Positions 7,941 to 15,705 of a stretch of 37,549 nucleotides of DNA are shown here, piece by piece. This DNA comes from Maricaulis sp. (GTDB taxonomy: Bacteria; Pseudomonadota; Alphaproteobacteria; Caulobacterales; Maricaulaceae). The position numbers were made by a program, and so were the translations under genes. The DNA lies in the NCBI GenBank assembly GCA_029251785.1, contig JAQXCQ010000184.1, positions 1 to 37,549 on the forward strand, given 5' to 3'. Position 1 is the first letter of the stretch; every line of letters begins with the position of its first letter. A model generated the notes under the pieces. The model ran no database searches, was not told where the DNA came from, and saw nothing but the letters and a program-made list of their open reading frames with translations.

Positions 7941-9014
7941 TTAAGCGGTCTCGAGAACCTTGCCGCCCCGTGCGTCTTCGATGCGGTTGCGGGCCATTTC
8001 GTCTGCGATCAGGTTGGACGGGCGACCTTCGCTGTCGGAAATGTCGAGAATGTCCGCCAGGGTCGTTTCCAGGCCATCCAGCTTGCCCTGCACCCATGAT
8101 GGATCAAAGTCGCCGGTAATCTCGCCCATCACATTGATGATACCGCCCGCATTAAGCACATAATCTGGCGCATAGATCTTGCCGCGCTTTTGCAGCTCAG
8201 CGCCCATATCCTGGGTGGCCAGCTGATTATTGGCTGCGCCGGCGATCACTTTCGCCTTGATGCGATCAATTGTATCCGGATTGATGATTGAACCCAATGC
8301 ACAGGGCGCGAACACGTCAACGTCAGCGTCATAAATCTCGTCGGGACCGACGATTTGCGCGCCGTACTTCTCGTTCAATGCCTTCAGGCCGGGCTCATTG
8401 ATATCGGTGATCACCAATTCCGCTCCCGCGCCAGCAAGATGCCCGGCAAGGTAGTTCCCCACATGGCCCGAAGCCCCCTGGATCGCCACGCGAACACCGT
8501 CCAGGCTTGATTTGCCGAGGCCGCGCTCAACACACACCTTCAGCCCACGGAAAACACCTTCAGCGGTGATCGGTGACGGATCACCCGAAGCTGCCTTACC
8601 CTCCGGCAAGCCAACCGCATGCTTGGTGAATTTACGAACCGACATCATATCCGACGGGTTCACACCCACGTCTTCGGCAGTGATATAGGCACCATTCAGG
8701 CTTTCGACCGCACGTCCGAAGGCTTGAAACAGGGCATCGCGATCAAAATCGCCATCCGGCTTCATGATCACGCTCTTGCCGCCGCCGATCGGCAGGCCGG
8801 CCATGATATTCTTGTAGCTCATACCCTGGGACAGACGCAGTGCGTCATTGAGGGCAGCCTCGGAAGTCGAGTAGGACCAGAAGCGGCAACCACCGCAGGC
8901 CGGGCCGGTGACAGTGGTGTGAACGGCGATGATCGCCTTCAGCCCTGTTACCTTATCGGTCGCAAAAAGAACTCGTTCGTGATTGTCGAAGGACGCGTGC
9001 TCGAAAACACTCAT
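7941..9014 (-). CDS. Glu/Leu/Phe/Val dehydrogenase (leucine-dehydrogenase type)
   Basis: A 357-aa NAD-dependent amino-acid dehydrogenase that would deaminate branched-chain or related amino acids in the cytoplasm. The substrate loop GPACGGCRFW, then LSQGMSYKN (Lys68) and LPIGGGKSV (Lys80, the catalytic region) mark the N-terminal domain; the Rossmann fold follows with VAIQGASGHVGNYLA and ITDIN. The length fits leucine/phenylalanine dehydrogenases rather than the longer glutamate enzymes. An in-frame ATG three codons upstream (9023) is also possible, but its AGG lies too close; the ATG at 9014 has AGG at a better distance. The gene has its own terminator downstream. Confidence 0.85.
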   Translation of the reverse strand: MSVFEHASFDNHERVLFATDKVTGLKAIIAVHTTVTGPACGGCRFWSYSTSEAALNDALRLSQGMSYKNIMAGLPIGGGKSVIMKPDGDFDRDALFQAFGRAVESLNGAYITAEDVGVNPSDMMSVRKFTKHAVGLPEGKAASGDPSPITAEGVFRGLKVCVERGLGKSSLDGVRVAIQGASGHVGNYLAGHLAGAGAELVITDINEPGLKALNEKYGAQIVGPDEIYDADVDVFAPCALGSIINPDTIDRIKAKVIAGAANNQLATQDMGAELQKRGKIYAPDYVLNAGGIINVMGEITGDFDPSWVQGKLDGLETTLADILDISDSEGRPSNLIADEMARNRIEDARGGKVLETA

Positions 9015-9065
9015 AAGGCACATACCTGTTCAGCGTTGCAGCCAGTGTGCTGCGATTTCCGCGCC

Positions 9066-9094
9066 GGAATACGCCTTCCCGCACCATCAGACAA
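9066..9094 (-). promoter_or_regulatory. Possible promoter of the dehydrogenase gene
   Basis: On the minus strand TTGTCT (9094-9089) and TATTCC (9071-9066) are separated by 17 bases. Both hexamers are partial matches, so this is only a candidate. The rest of the gap 9015-9121 shows nothing else. Confidence 0.3.
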
Positions 9095-9121
9095 GCGCGT
9101 GTCCACAGGTGCGTGGTTAAC

Positions 9122-9757
9122 TCAGTGTAACAATTTTTTGATACGCATGCGAAGCAATGGCAGAATATTGTCCGCAAACCACGGATTTTTCTTGAGCCAC
9201 GCACTATTCCTCCAAGAAGGATGCGGTAGAGGCAGGTAATCTGGTTGATAGTCCGCCGCATTCTTCACGGTTTCCGTAAGCGTAAGGCATGCTTTTTTAC
9301 CGAGCACACGGCGCTGGGCATACATACCGACCAGTAAAGTCAGTCCAACCTCGGGCAGAAGCGCTTGTACCCTGTCTTGCCACAAGGGGGCGCATTCCTT
9401 GCGCGGCGGCAAGTCGGAGCCCTTGGCATCCAGCCCCGGGAAACAAAAACCCATAGGCACGATGGCGATTTTTGAGGTGTCGTAAAACACCGCCTCATCA
9501 ACACCCATCCAGTCGCGCAATCGATCGCCAGACGGATCGGTGAACGGCATGCCGCTGTCATGCACCCGCGTGCCGGGCGCCTGGCCGATAATCATTATTT
9601 TTGCTGACGTGGCCGCCTGAATAATCGGACGCGGAGTATGTGGCATATGCTCGGCACATACGCGACAGGCTCGGATATCCCTGAGAAGTGTCTCGAGAGG
9701 ATCGATTTTACGGGGCCGGGCGCGTGATTCTATACACGCCCTTGAATTTGGCCGCAT
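9122..9757 (-). CDS. Uracil-DNA glycosylase family protein
   Basis: A 211-aa member of the UDG superfamily (PF03167 type) that would excise deaminated bases from DNA. The water-activating motif is IIGQAPGTRVHDSG and the second loop is LPHPSWRN. N-terminal RACRVC resembles part of the Fe-S cysteine pattern of family 4/5 enzymes, but the full four-cysteine set is not evident, so it sits closer to the uncharacterised UDG family. The start is the ATG at 9757 (a TTG lies two codons earlier); no later in-frame start exists before the conserved core, so it must overlap the upstream DUF3253 gene by about 50 bases. Confidence 0.8.
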   Translation of the reverse strand: MRPNSRACIESRARPRKIDPLETLLRDIRACRVCAEHMPHTPRPIIQAATSAKIMIIGQAPGTRVHDSGMPFTDPSGDRLRDWMGVDEAVFYDTSKIAIVPMGFCFPGLDAKGSDLPPRKECAPLWQDRVQALLPEVGLTLLVGMYAQRRVLGKKACLTLTETVKNAADYQPDYLPLPHPSWRNSAWLKKNPWFADNILPLLRMRIKKLLH

Positions 9758-9971
9758 CTTCAACCGGCTTGCCCTTGCGCAAAATCACTACCTCGCCACG
9801 TAGCGCAAGCCGCACCGCCGCCTGGCGCACATGGCCGAAGCGTTTTTGCCAGTTCACCGGGTCTGCCGCACGGGCCGCATCCGTTGGATCGATGGACTTG
9901 CCTTCAGGGGCCGCTTTGACCAATTGCAGGATTGCGGCTTCGATTGGATCGTCTATTGGGGTATCGCTCAT
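9708..9971 (-). CDS. DUF3253 domain protein
   Basis: An 87-aa basic protein of winged-helix-like appearance. The sequence AILQLVKAAPEGKSIDPTDAARAA, then WQKRFGHVRQAAVRLALRGEVVILRKGKP and GVYRI, fits the DUF3253 pattern. The function is unknown; a small nucleic-acid-binding role is plausible from the helix-turn-helix-like layout (inference). The ATG at 9971 is chosen; a GTG at 9980 with AGGGA four bases before it is an alternative. Its end overlaps the glycosylase gene, suggesting cotranslation. Confidence 0.78.
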   Translation of the reverse strand: MSDTPIDDPIEAAILQLVKAAPEGKSIDPTDAARAADPVNWQKRFGHVRQAAVRLALRGEVVILRKGKPVEDAAKFKGVYRITRPAP

Positions 9972-10015
9972 GGCGAACACATATTCCCTGTCGCTTCACA
10001 ACACCAGAGCCCCAT

Positions 10016-10738
10016 ATGCGCCGCGATCACAGACCCTATTGGATGCACCGTCTCTGGGAGACGTTAGAAGACGATTGGACCGCGCATTTTCTGCGTCCCC
10101 ATTTCGAGGCTTTGGGCGAAAAACCAAAAATCGTCCGGCCCTGGCATGTCGAGGTTTTTGGACCCAATATTCGGGCCGGACGCTCGCTACACATTATCGC
10201 CAGCGCCTCCGATCCGGTCCGCCTCACAGTCTGGTCGCCCCAGGATAATCCCGGACGGATTGATATCGGTGACTACACATTCATGGCCGGCGGCACCCGC
10301 CTTTTGGCAGCGGGCTCCATCACCATCGGCGATGGTTGCCTGATTGCCCGTGAGGCGACGATCACCGATTGCGACTGGCACAGCTTGTATGATCGCGTTG
10401 ATCCAGCCCCACCGTCCAAGCCAGTTGTGTTGGGTCATAACGTTTGGGTCGGCGATGGTGCCTTCATCGGCAAGGGCGTCACCATTGGAGATCACGCTGT
10501 GATTGGTGCCCGCGCGATTGTCACGAAGGATGTTGCCCCCTATCAAGTGGTCGCCGGCAATCCGGCGCGGGTGGTGAAAACGCTCGATCCCGACACACCC
10601 ATGAAAACCCGCATGGACCTGCTCGCCGACGCGCCGGGCCTCCACCAATTCATGGAAAACGCTTATCGCGACACTATGAAGGGCAATTCGACGCTTGGCT
10701 GGTTGCGCAGCAAATTTTTCCCGAAGGCAGGTGATTGA
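10016..10738 (+). CDS. Hexapeptide-repeat (left-handed beta-helix) acyltransferase
   Basis: A 240-aa protein of the CatB/NodL/WbbJ-like acetyltransferase class. Hexapeptide repeats appear from IGDYTF to VWVGDGAFIGKGVTIGDHAV, followed by the typical VTKDVAPYQVVAGNPAR closing segment; DCDWHSLYDR provides a candidate catalytic histidine. The acceptor could be a sugar or surface polysaccharide. Longer upstream in-frame sequence exists, but the repeat-free, overlapping start region makes the ATG at 10016 the best choice; only about 40 bases separate it from the divergent DUF3253 start. The stop overlaps the next start by one base (TGATG). Confidence 0.82.
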   Translation: MRRDHRPYWMHRLWETLEDDWTAHFLRPHFEALGEKPKIVRPWHVEVFGPNIRAGRSLHIIASASDPVRLTVWSPQDNPGRIDIGDYTFMAGGTRLLAAGSITIGDGCLIAREATITDCDWHSLYDRVDPAPPSKPVVLGHNVWVGDGAFIGKGVTIGDHAVIGARAIVTKDVAPYQVVAGNPARVVKTLDPDTPMKTRMDLLADAPGLHQFMENAYRDTMKGNSTLGWLRSKFFPKAGD

Positions 10739-10941
10739 TGAACACCCCGAATGATACGCCCATCAAAACGCCTTGCGTGCAGGTGTGTTTTGTCGACCCC
10801 AAGGTCGGTCTCTGCGTTGGTTGCTTTCGCAATATGGAAGAACTCGCCCGCTGGACCAAATACAGCGACGCCGAGCGGGACGCCGTCACCAACGCTTTGC
10901 CAGCACGTGAAAAAGCCTATCGCAACAGCAAGTCGACCTAG
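10738..10941 (+). CDS. DUF1289 domain protein
   Basis: A 67-aa cysteine-rich small protein: TPCVQVCFVDPKVGLCVGCFRN gives four cysteines in a C-x3-C-x8-C-x2-C spacing, followed by MEELARWTKYSDAER. This is the DUF1289 signature; a metal- or Fe-S-binding role is often supposed but is not shown. It is coupled to the acyltransferase by a TGATG overlap. Its TAG stop shares the palindrome CTAG with the stop of the opposite-strand exporter gene. Confidence 0.85.
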   Translation: MNTPNDTPIKTPCVQVCFVDPKVGLCVGCFRNMEELARWTKYSDAERDAVTNALPAREKAYRNSKST

Positions 10942-11750
10942 GCCATAAACGCCTTGCGCACCATCATCACACCGACCACGACCAGACCAACAGCAAAAAA
11001 CCGCTTGAGCTGATCCGCCGGAAGCGAATGCGCCAGTCGAGCACCTATCGGCGCGACAAAAAACGCCGATCCAGCCAGCAGGACAAAGCCCGGCAGGTTC
11101 ACATAACCCAGCGAGTATGGGACGATATCCTTGCCCCAGCCATTGGCGATATAACCCATCGCGCCCGGCAGGCCGATCGCCACACCAAAGCCGGCCGCCG
11201 TGGCCACAGCCTTGTGGATAGTCTTGCCGCACAGCGTCATCAACGTGACACCAAACACACCACCACCGATGCCCATCATTGCCGACAGTCCACCGATGAA
11301 ACCACCTAGGCCGAAGCGCGTGACGCCGTCAGGCATATCTTCGCGCAAGGTCCAGTCCGGACGACCGAAGAAAAATTGCAGCGACAGGATCAGCGCCATG
11401 CCGCCAAACAGGCCCGTCAGCACCGTCCCGGGTGTGTAATCGGCCACAACAGTCCCCAGCAGGGTGCCGATCATGATCCACGGCACCCATTTGCGCAGGA
11501 TGTCAAAATCAACGGCCTTTAGCTTTGCATGGGCCGAGACACTGCGCAGCGAGGTGGCGACGATCACCGCCAGCGACGTCCCCACGGCCACGTGCATGAT
11601 GCGATCATCAGTATAGCCAAGCGACTGAAAAACATAATACATGGCCGGCACCATCACCACACCGCCGCCAATTCCAAACAGGCCCGCGATGAGCCCGGCA
11701 AACGCCCCGGTCGTTGCCAGGGCAAAAACCAGCAACAGCAATTCACTCAT
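10938..11750 (-). CDS. TauE/SafE family sulfite/organosulfur exporter-like permease
   Basis: A 270-aa polytopic membrane protein with about eight hydrophobic segments in two related halves. Each half has the family glycine pattern: GLIAGLFGIGGGVVMVP in the first and GFIGGLSAMMGIGGGVFGV in the second. Members export sulfite, sulfoacetate or other anions; the substrate here is unknown. The start ATG overlaps the dusA stop in an ATGA quartet, so it is cotranscribed with dusA. Confidence 0.85.
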   Translation of the reverse strand: MSELLLLVFALATTGAFAGLIAGLFGIGGGVVMVPAMYYVFQSLGYTDDRIMHVAVGTSLAVIVATSLRSVSAHAKLKAVDFDILRKWVPWIMIGTLLGTVVADYTPGTVLTGLFGGMALILSLQFFFGRPDWTLREDMPDGVTRFGLGGFIGGLSAMMGIGGGVFGVTLMTLCGKTIHKAVATAAGFGVAIGLPGAMGYIANGWGKDIVPYSLGYVNLPGFVLLAGSAFFVAPIGARLAHSLPADQLKRFFAVGLVVVGVMMVRKAFMA

Positions 11751-12745
11751 GAGGCAACTCTTTCTTCGTTGGTAACGGCGGCAATAGCTTCGTCCAAAAC
11801 ATCGAGTCCTGCCCCCGGCTTATTGGCTTGTTCCGACAGAATCCGTCGCCATTGACGCGCGCCCGGCACGCCATGGAACAAACCCAGGATATGTCGTGTT
11901 ATGGAATGCAGGCGTGTGCCAGAGTCCAGATGGTCCGAAATGTAATCCCGATAAATTTCCAACGCTTCCATGCGCGTGCTGACCGGATCCGCTTTGCCGT
12001 AAACGGATGAATCTACCCGCGCCAGGGTCCAGGGTGTGTGATAGGCGGCGCGCCCCAGCATGATCCCATCGAGCCCCTGCATCTCCTCGACACCATGGGC
12101 AAGACTGTCCAGCCCGCCATTGAGAATGATTTCCAGCTCCGGCCGCTCACGCTTTAGACGCCGGACCAAATCATAATCCAGAGGCGGGATCGAGCGATTA
12201 TCCTTGGGGCTCAGCCCCTGGAGCCAGGCCTTACGGGCGTGCACGGTGAAGCTCGTCACCCCGGCAGCCGCCACAAGCCTCACCAGCTCAAACAGTGCGA
12301 TTTCCGGATCCTGGTCATCTACCCCGATCCGGCATTTCACTGTCACGGGAAGGTTTGTCGCATCCTGCATCGCGCTCACACAATCAGCGACAAGTTCCGG
12401 TTCAGCCATCAGGCATGCGCCAAACTTTCCCGACTGAACGCGATCAGACGGGCAGCCAACATTTAAATTGATTTCGTCATAGCCGTAAGCGGTGGCCATG
12501 CGTGTCGCCTCGGCCAGCTCTTCGGGAATCGAGCCACCCAATTGTATCGCCACCGGGTGCTCACGCGCATCAAACCCGATCAGGCGCGGTGTATCGCCAC
12601 GGATCACCGCCTTGTCGACCGCCATCTCGGTATACAGCAAGGCATGCCGGCTCAACACACGATGGAAGGCGCGACAATGCCGGTCGGTCCAGTCCATCAT
12701 CGGTGCCACGCTGACGCGGCGATCAAGGGTTTGCTGATGACTCAT
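11747..12745 (-). CDS. dusA: tRNA-dihydrouridine(20/20a) synthase
   Basis: A 332-aa FMN enzyme that reduces uridine 20/20a in the tRNA D-loop. RVSVAPMMDWTDRHCR marks the start of the TIM barrel; YTEMAVDKAV, NVGCPSDRVQSGKFGA with catalytic Cys98, VKCRIGVDD, VHARKAWLQGLSPK and ILNGGL follow. The PKDNRSIPPLDY element separates DusA from DusB and DusC. An in-frame ATG 26 codons further upstream is unlikely because the added residues lack homology features and the ATG at 12745 gives the usual length. It is first in an operon with the TauE-like exporter. Confidence 0.88.
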   Translation of the reverse strand: MSHQQTLDRRVSVAPMMDWTDRHCRAFHRVLSRHALLYTEMAVDKAVIRGDTPRLIGFDAREHPVAIQLGGSIPEELAEATRMATAYGYDEINLNVGCPSDRVQSGKFGACLMAEPELVADCVSAMQDATNLPVTVKCRIGVDDQDPEIALFELVRLVAAAGVTSFTVHARKAWLQGLSPKDNRSIPPLDYDLVRRLKRERPELEIILNGGLDSLAHGVEEMQGLDGIMLGRAAYHTPWTLARVDSSVYGKADPVSTRMEALEIYRDYISDHLDSGTRLHSITRHILGLFHGVPGARQWRRILSEQANKPGAGLDVLDEAIAAVTNEERVAS

Positions 12746-12884
12746 GCCCGCCACATAGCGCGCCGCGGCGTCCGCTTCAAACCTGCACTGTCTCCAAGCC
12801 GATAAAAAAGCATCAAATGCCAACTAAATCCTTCACGTCATCTCAAACCGCGCATGGTCCACTGGAACAAACGGGAGGGCGATC

Positions 12885-13445
12885 ATGGCCAAGGCAATCT
12901 ATCACAAGCATCAGCGGGTTTATGTGCATCCCGTCGGGACGTGGGCTTCGATTGAGCAGGTCAAACCGCAATGGGTGAAGGATGTCGAAGAGCCGGTGCG
13001 CGTGTATTACGACTGCGGCCTGGGCCGGGACTTTGTCACCAAAGAGCTTTCCGCAGAACAAAATGAGTCCGTTGAGGCCGGTCATTGGCGTGTTCTTCGC
13101 GCCAAAAACAAATGGCAAAGCATGGAAGAATGCGCGCGGCACCCCTTCCCCGGCACATTTCCCGTCATCGTGACCGACGCGATGGAATGGGGCGGCTGGC
13201 GCGTGCCAGCGGCGGAATACGATCGCGATCCGGCACGCATAGAGGCACAAGCCCGTCTACTGGTACAAACACCAAGCCTGCTGGAACTGGCCAATAAACT
13301 CAGTGCATTAACGGATGACAATACCGGTCTGCCTAGCGAAGTTGCGGAACTAGCCCGGCAAGCAGCCGAAATTTTGAAACAAGTCACCACCCGCCCCGCC
13401 GCCGATGGCGACGAAAAAAACCGGGACAGCGCTCAAGCCGCTTGA
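12885..13445 (+). CDS. Unknown 186-aa cytoplasmic protein
   Basis: I do not recognise the family. The N-terminal two thirds (KAIYHKHQRVYVHPVGTW, VYYDCGLGRDFVTKEL, HWRVLRAKNKW, VIVTDAMEWGGWRVP) look like a compact beta-rich domain rich in tryptophan; the last third is helical (LLELANKLSALTDD, EVAELARQAAEIL). No signal peptide or membrane helix. GGGAGG stands five bases before the ATG, a strong ribosome-binding site, and the gene diverges from dusA. It ends 81 bases before the EAL gene. Confidence 0.72.
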   Translation: MAKAIYHKHQRVYVHPVGTWASIEQVKPQWVKDVEEPVRVYYDCGLGRDFVTKELSAEQNESVEAGHWRVLRAKNKWQSMEECARHPFPGTFPVIVTDAMEWGGWRVPAAEYDRDPARIEAQARLLVQTPSLLELANKLSALTDDNTGLPSEVAELARQAAEILKQVTTRPAADGDEKNRDSAQAA

Positions 13446-13458
13446 TCCGAAATCACAC

Positions 13459-13500
13459 CGCCTTAAGGCGCTAATAACGTTTTTGACTGAAAACTGTTAT
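13459..13500. repeat. Palindrome and hairpin upstream of the EAL gene
   Basis: CGCCTTAAGGCG (13459-13470) is a perfect 12-bp palindrome. Right after it, ATAACGTTTT (13474-13483) pairs with AAAACTGTTAT (13490-13500) with a single bulged base around a six-base loop. The pair could act as an operator for the EAL gene or as a leader or weak terminator of the preceding gene; no T-run follows, so simple termination is less likely. Confidence 0.4.
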
Positions 13501-13526
13501 ATTATTGATCAGTTTCAGGTCTATGC

Positions 13527-15092
13527 ATGTCGCTCATCGAACAACGCAACCGGTTTCTTTCCTTTGCTTTCGCATCGGCGGACATACTGGTGGAAACTGA
13601 TATGGAAGGCACGACCAGCTTTGCTGCCGGCGCCGCCGCCCTCTTGGGTGAACCATCAATCACAAACGGTGGAGACGAGTTTGCCCAGCGCCTCGACCGC
13701 ACGTCTCGCCCGGTTCTTAAGGCGCTGATCCTAAGCCTGAAGCCCGGCAAACGCGTCGGACCGACCCGCGTCACAATTGGCGGGCGCGAAGCAAAACTCT
13801 GCGGGTGGTTGCTCGGGGATGATCATAAAATTCGCTGGACTCTGTCATTCGATGCGATCGACGCACCGGAGGAAGTGTCTCCGGAAAACTTTGCCAATAC
13901 CGCAGAGAACGCCATCGCGGCCGGTCGCGAAAATGATGCATCAATGGGCATGTCAGTGCTGCGTCTGATGGATGTTGATGATATCGATCACGCGCTGGGC
14001 ACAAACGCCGCGACGCGCCTGCGCAAGGCAATCCATGCCAGCGCGATGCTGATCGTCGGACAAGGCGGTGTGGTGAAGCCCATCGGCACCCATCGGTGGG
14101 CATTAATTCATCATCGCAAAGCGAAACTTGAAGACCTAACGACCGAGGTTTCTGCAATCCTCAAGGAAAACAATCTTGGTGAAGCCAAGGCTGTGATTGA
14201 ATCTGTCGCCGATGCCCCTTCACTGGATCCAAAAGTTGCGGTGCAAGCCTTCCTACATGCGGTCAACCAGGCTGCCGACAGCGACGTCGCGCTGGATGTG
14301 ACCAGCCTTCAAGAAGTCGCTAATTCCATGATGGAAGAAACGACTCGCCGCATGAATGACATTCGAACCACGATTGCCGGTCGTGTATTCGAGCCGTTTG
14401 CCCAGCCGATTGTCCTATTGGAAACCGGAGCGATTCATCATTACGAAATGTTGCTGCGTCTCCCCGGAGGCAAGCCAGTCGCTGAAAGTGTTGAATTTGC
14501 CGAAAGCACCGGTTTAATTCAGGAGATCGATATGGCGATGACAGAAATCGCCGGCAATTTTCTGCGGGATGACTATGACCGGCCAGCCTTGGCCGTAAAC
14601 CTCTCGGGAAAGTCTTTGGCACATCCCCATTTCGGTCAAAAGTTTTTGAGAATGCTCGGCGACCTGAAAATTGACCGAAAGAAGCTGTCCTTTGAGATCA
14701 CTGAAACCGCCAAAATTTCTAATACACGGACGACCAATGCTGTAATTCAGAAGATTCGAGAGCGCGGACATGATGTTTATCTCGATGATTTTGGCAGCGG
14801 CGCTTCCGGTTTTGGCTATCTAAGGGACTTTCCCGCCGATGTTATCAAGATCGACGGATCCTATGTCCGCCGAGCCGAAAAATCGGATCGAGACATGACC
14901 ATCATAAAAGGCATGGCCGATTTGTGTAGAAATCTTGGTGCCAAAACAGTCGCCGAGATGATTGAAACCAAAAGCCAGGCCGAACAAATGAAGGCCATCG
15001 GCATCACCTATGGGCAGGGTTACTATTTCGGTAAACCTATTCCCCTAAAAACGTTGGCAGACCCGCGCTCCAATACAAATCATGCAGCCTGA
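13527..15092 (+). CDS. c-di-GMP phosphodiesterase-like EAL protein with degenerate GGDEF-like middle
   Basis: A 521-aa cytoplasmic protein. About residues 140-220 (VLRLMDVDDIDHALG, IGTHRWALIHH) follow the shape of a GGDEF domain, but the signature is replaced, so synthase activity is not expected. The EAL domain occupies about 285-515. Its motif reads EML (E307), and the catalytic set is kept: N358, E390 in FEITET, D420-D421 in DDFGSG, K441 and D443 in IKIDG, E477 in VAEMIET. It may therefore hydrolyse c-di-GMP or act as a c-di-GMP receptor. AGGT precedes the ATG. The receiver gene starts 19 bases later, with the PleC-like kinase beyond. Confidence 0.85.
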   Translation: MSLIEQRNRFLSFAFASADILVETDMEGTTSFAAGAAALLGEPSITNGGDEFAQRLDRTSRPVLKALILSLKPGKRVGPTRVTIGGREAKLCGWLLGDDHKIRWTLSFDAIDAPEEVSPENFANTAENAIAAGRENDASMGMSVLRLMDVDDIDHALGTNAATRLRKAIHASAMLIVGQGGVVKPIGTHRWALIHHRKAKLEDLTTEVSAILKENNLGEAKAVIESVADAPSLDPKVAVQAFLHAVNQAADSDVALDVTSLQEVANSMMEETTRRMNDIRTTIAGRVFEPFAQPIVLLETGAIHHYEMLLRLPGGKPVAESVEFAESTGLIQEIDMAMTEIAGNFLRDDYDRPALAVNLSGKSLAHPHFGQKFLRMLGDLKIDRKKLSFEITETAKISNTRTTNAVIQKIRERGHDVYLDDFGSGASGFGYLRDFPADVIKIDGSYVRRAEKSDRDMTIIKGMADLCRNLGAKTVAEMIETKSQAEQMKAIGITYGQGYYFGKPIPLKTLADPRSNTNHAA

Positions 15093-15111
15093 CGCGGGAG
15101 GGAATTGAAGA

Positions 15112-15645
15112 ATGGCCGTAGATTTCAGCCGTGTTCGTGTTTTGATTGTCGATGACAATGGCTACATGCTCACCATCCTGCGCACCATCCTGCATGGCTT
15201 CGGCATCAAACAGATCCACGAATCCCGCGATCCGGCGGATGCCTTCGATCTGGTGCGTTCCGACAGCGTGGATATCGTAATCACGGACTATCAGATGGAC
15301 ATTCTTGATGGGCTGGATTTCGTGCGACTGGTGCGCACGGCGGACGACAGTCCCAATCCTCTCGTGCCCATCATTATGCTCACCGCCTATTCCGAGCGCT
15401 CTAAGGTTGTGCAAGCGCGCGATGCGGGCGTGACCGAGTTTTGCTGTAAACCCATTACAGCCAAGGAAATGTTCGCCAAGATCGCTGCGGTGATCAACGA
15501 ACCCCGGCCATTCATTCGTACGAAGGCGTATTTTGGACCCGATCGGCGCCGCATGGATCCTGAGGATTCTAAATACAAAGGCGATGAACGTCGCAAGGGT
15601 ATGAAGAGTGTGGCTTCCCAGGGCGGCGACGCCAGCGCAGCTTGA
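15112..15645 (+). CDS. Stand-alone receiver-domain response regulator
   Basis: A 177-aa protein with one receiver domain and no DNA-binding output domain. The acidic pocket is LIVDDN, the phosphoacceptor is Asp59 in ITDYQMD, the switch threonine lies in MLTAYSE, and the lysine in CCKPITAKE. The C-terminal tail contains YFGPDRRRMDP and GDERRKG, a basic extension seen in several alphaproteobacterial receivers. GGAGGG lies nine bases before the ATG. Position between the EAL gene and a PleC-like kinase suggests that it takes or passes phosphate in the same circuit (inference), perhaps like the DivK class. Confidence 0.88.
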   Translation: MAVDFSRVRVLIVDDNGYMLTILRTILHGFGIKQIHESRDPADAFDLVRSDSVDIVITDYQMDILDGLDFVRLVRTADDSPNPLVPIIMLTAYSERSKVVQARDAGVTEFCCKPITAKEMFAKIAAVINEPRPFIRTKAYFGPDRRRMDPEDSKYKGDERRKGMKSVASQGGDASAA

Positions 15646-15705
15646 TCGCGCAACAGGCGTGTTCTTCGGTCGACAGTGAGGCCTCTGGCGCACTAGTTTG
15701 TAACC

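Noticed and set aside
9110-9130. TTAAC/TAAC pair as a CtrA site
   Set aside because: The second half is shifted and incomplete, and the position lies at the 3' end of the glycosylase gene.
13483-13503. TTGACT and TATATT as a sigma-70 promoter for the EAL gene
   Set aside because: The spacing between the hexamers is about 9 bases, too short for a functional promoter.
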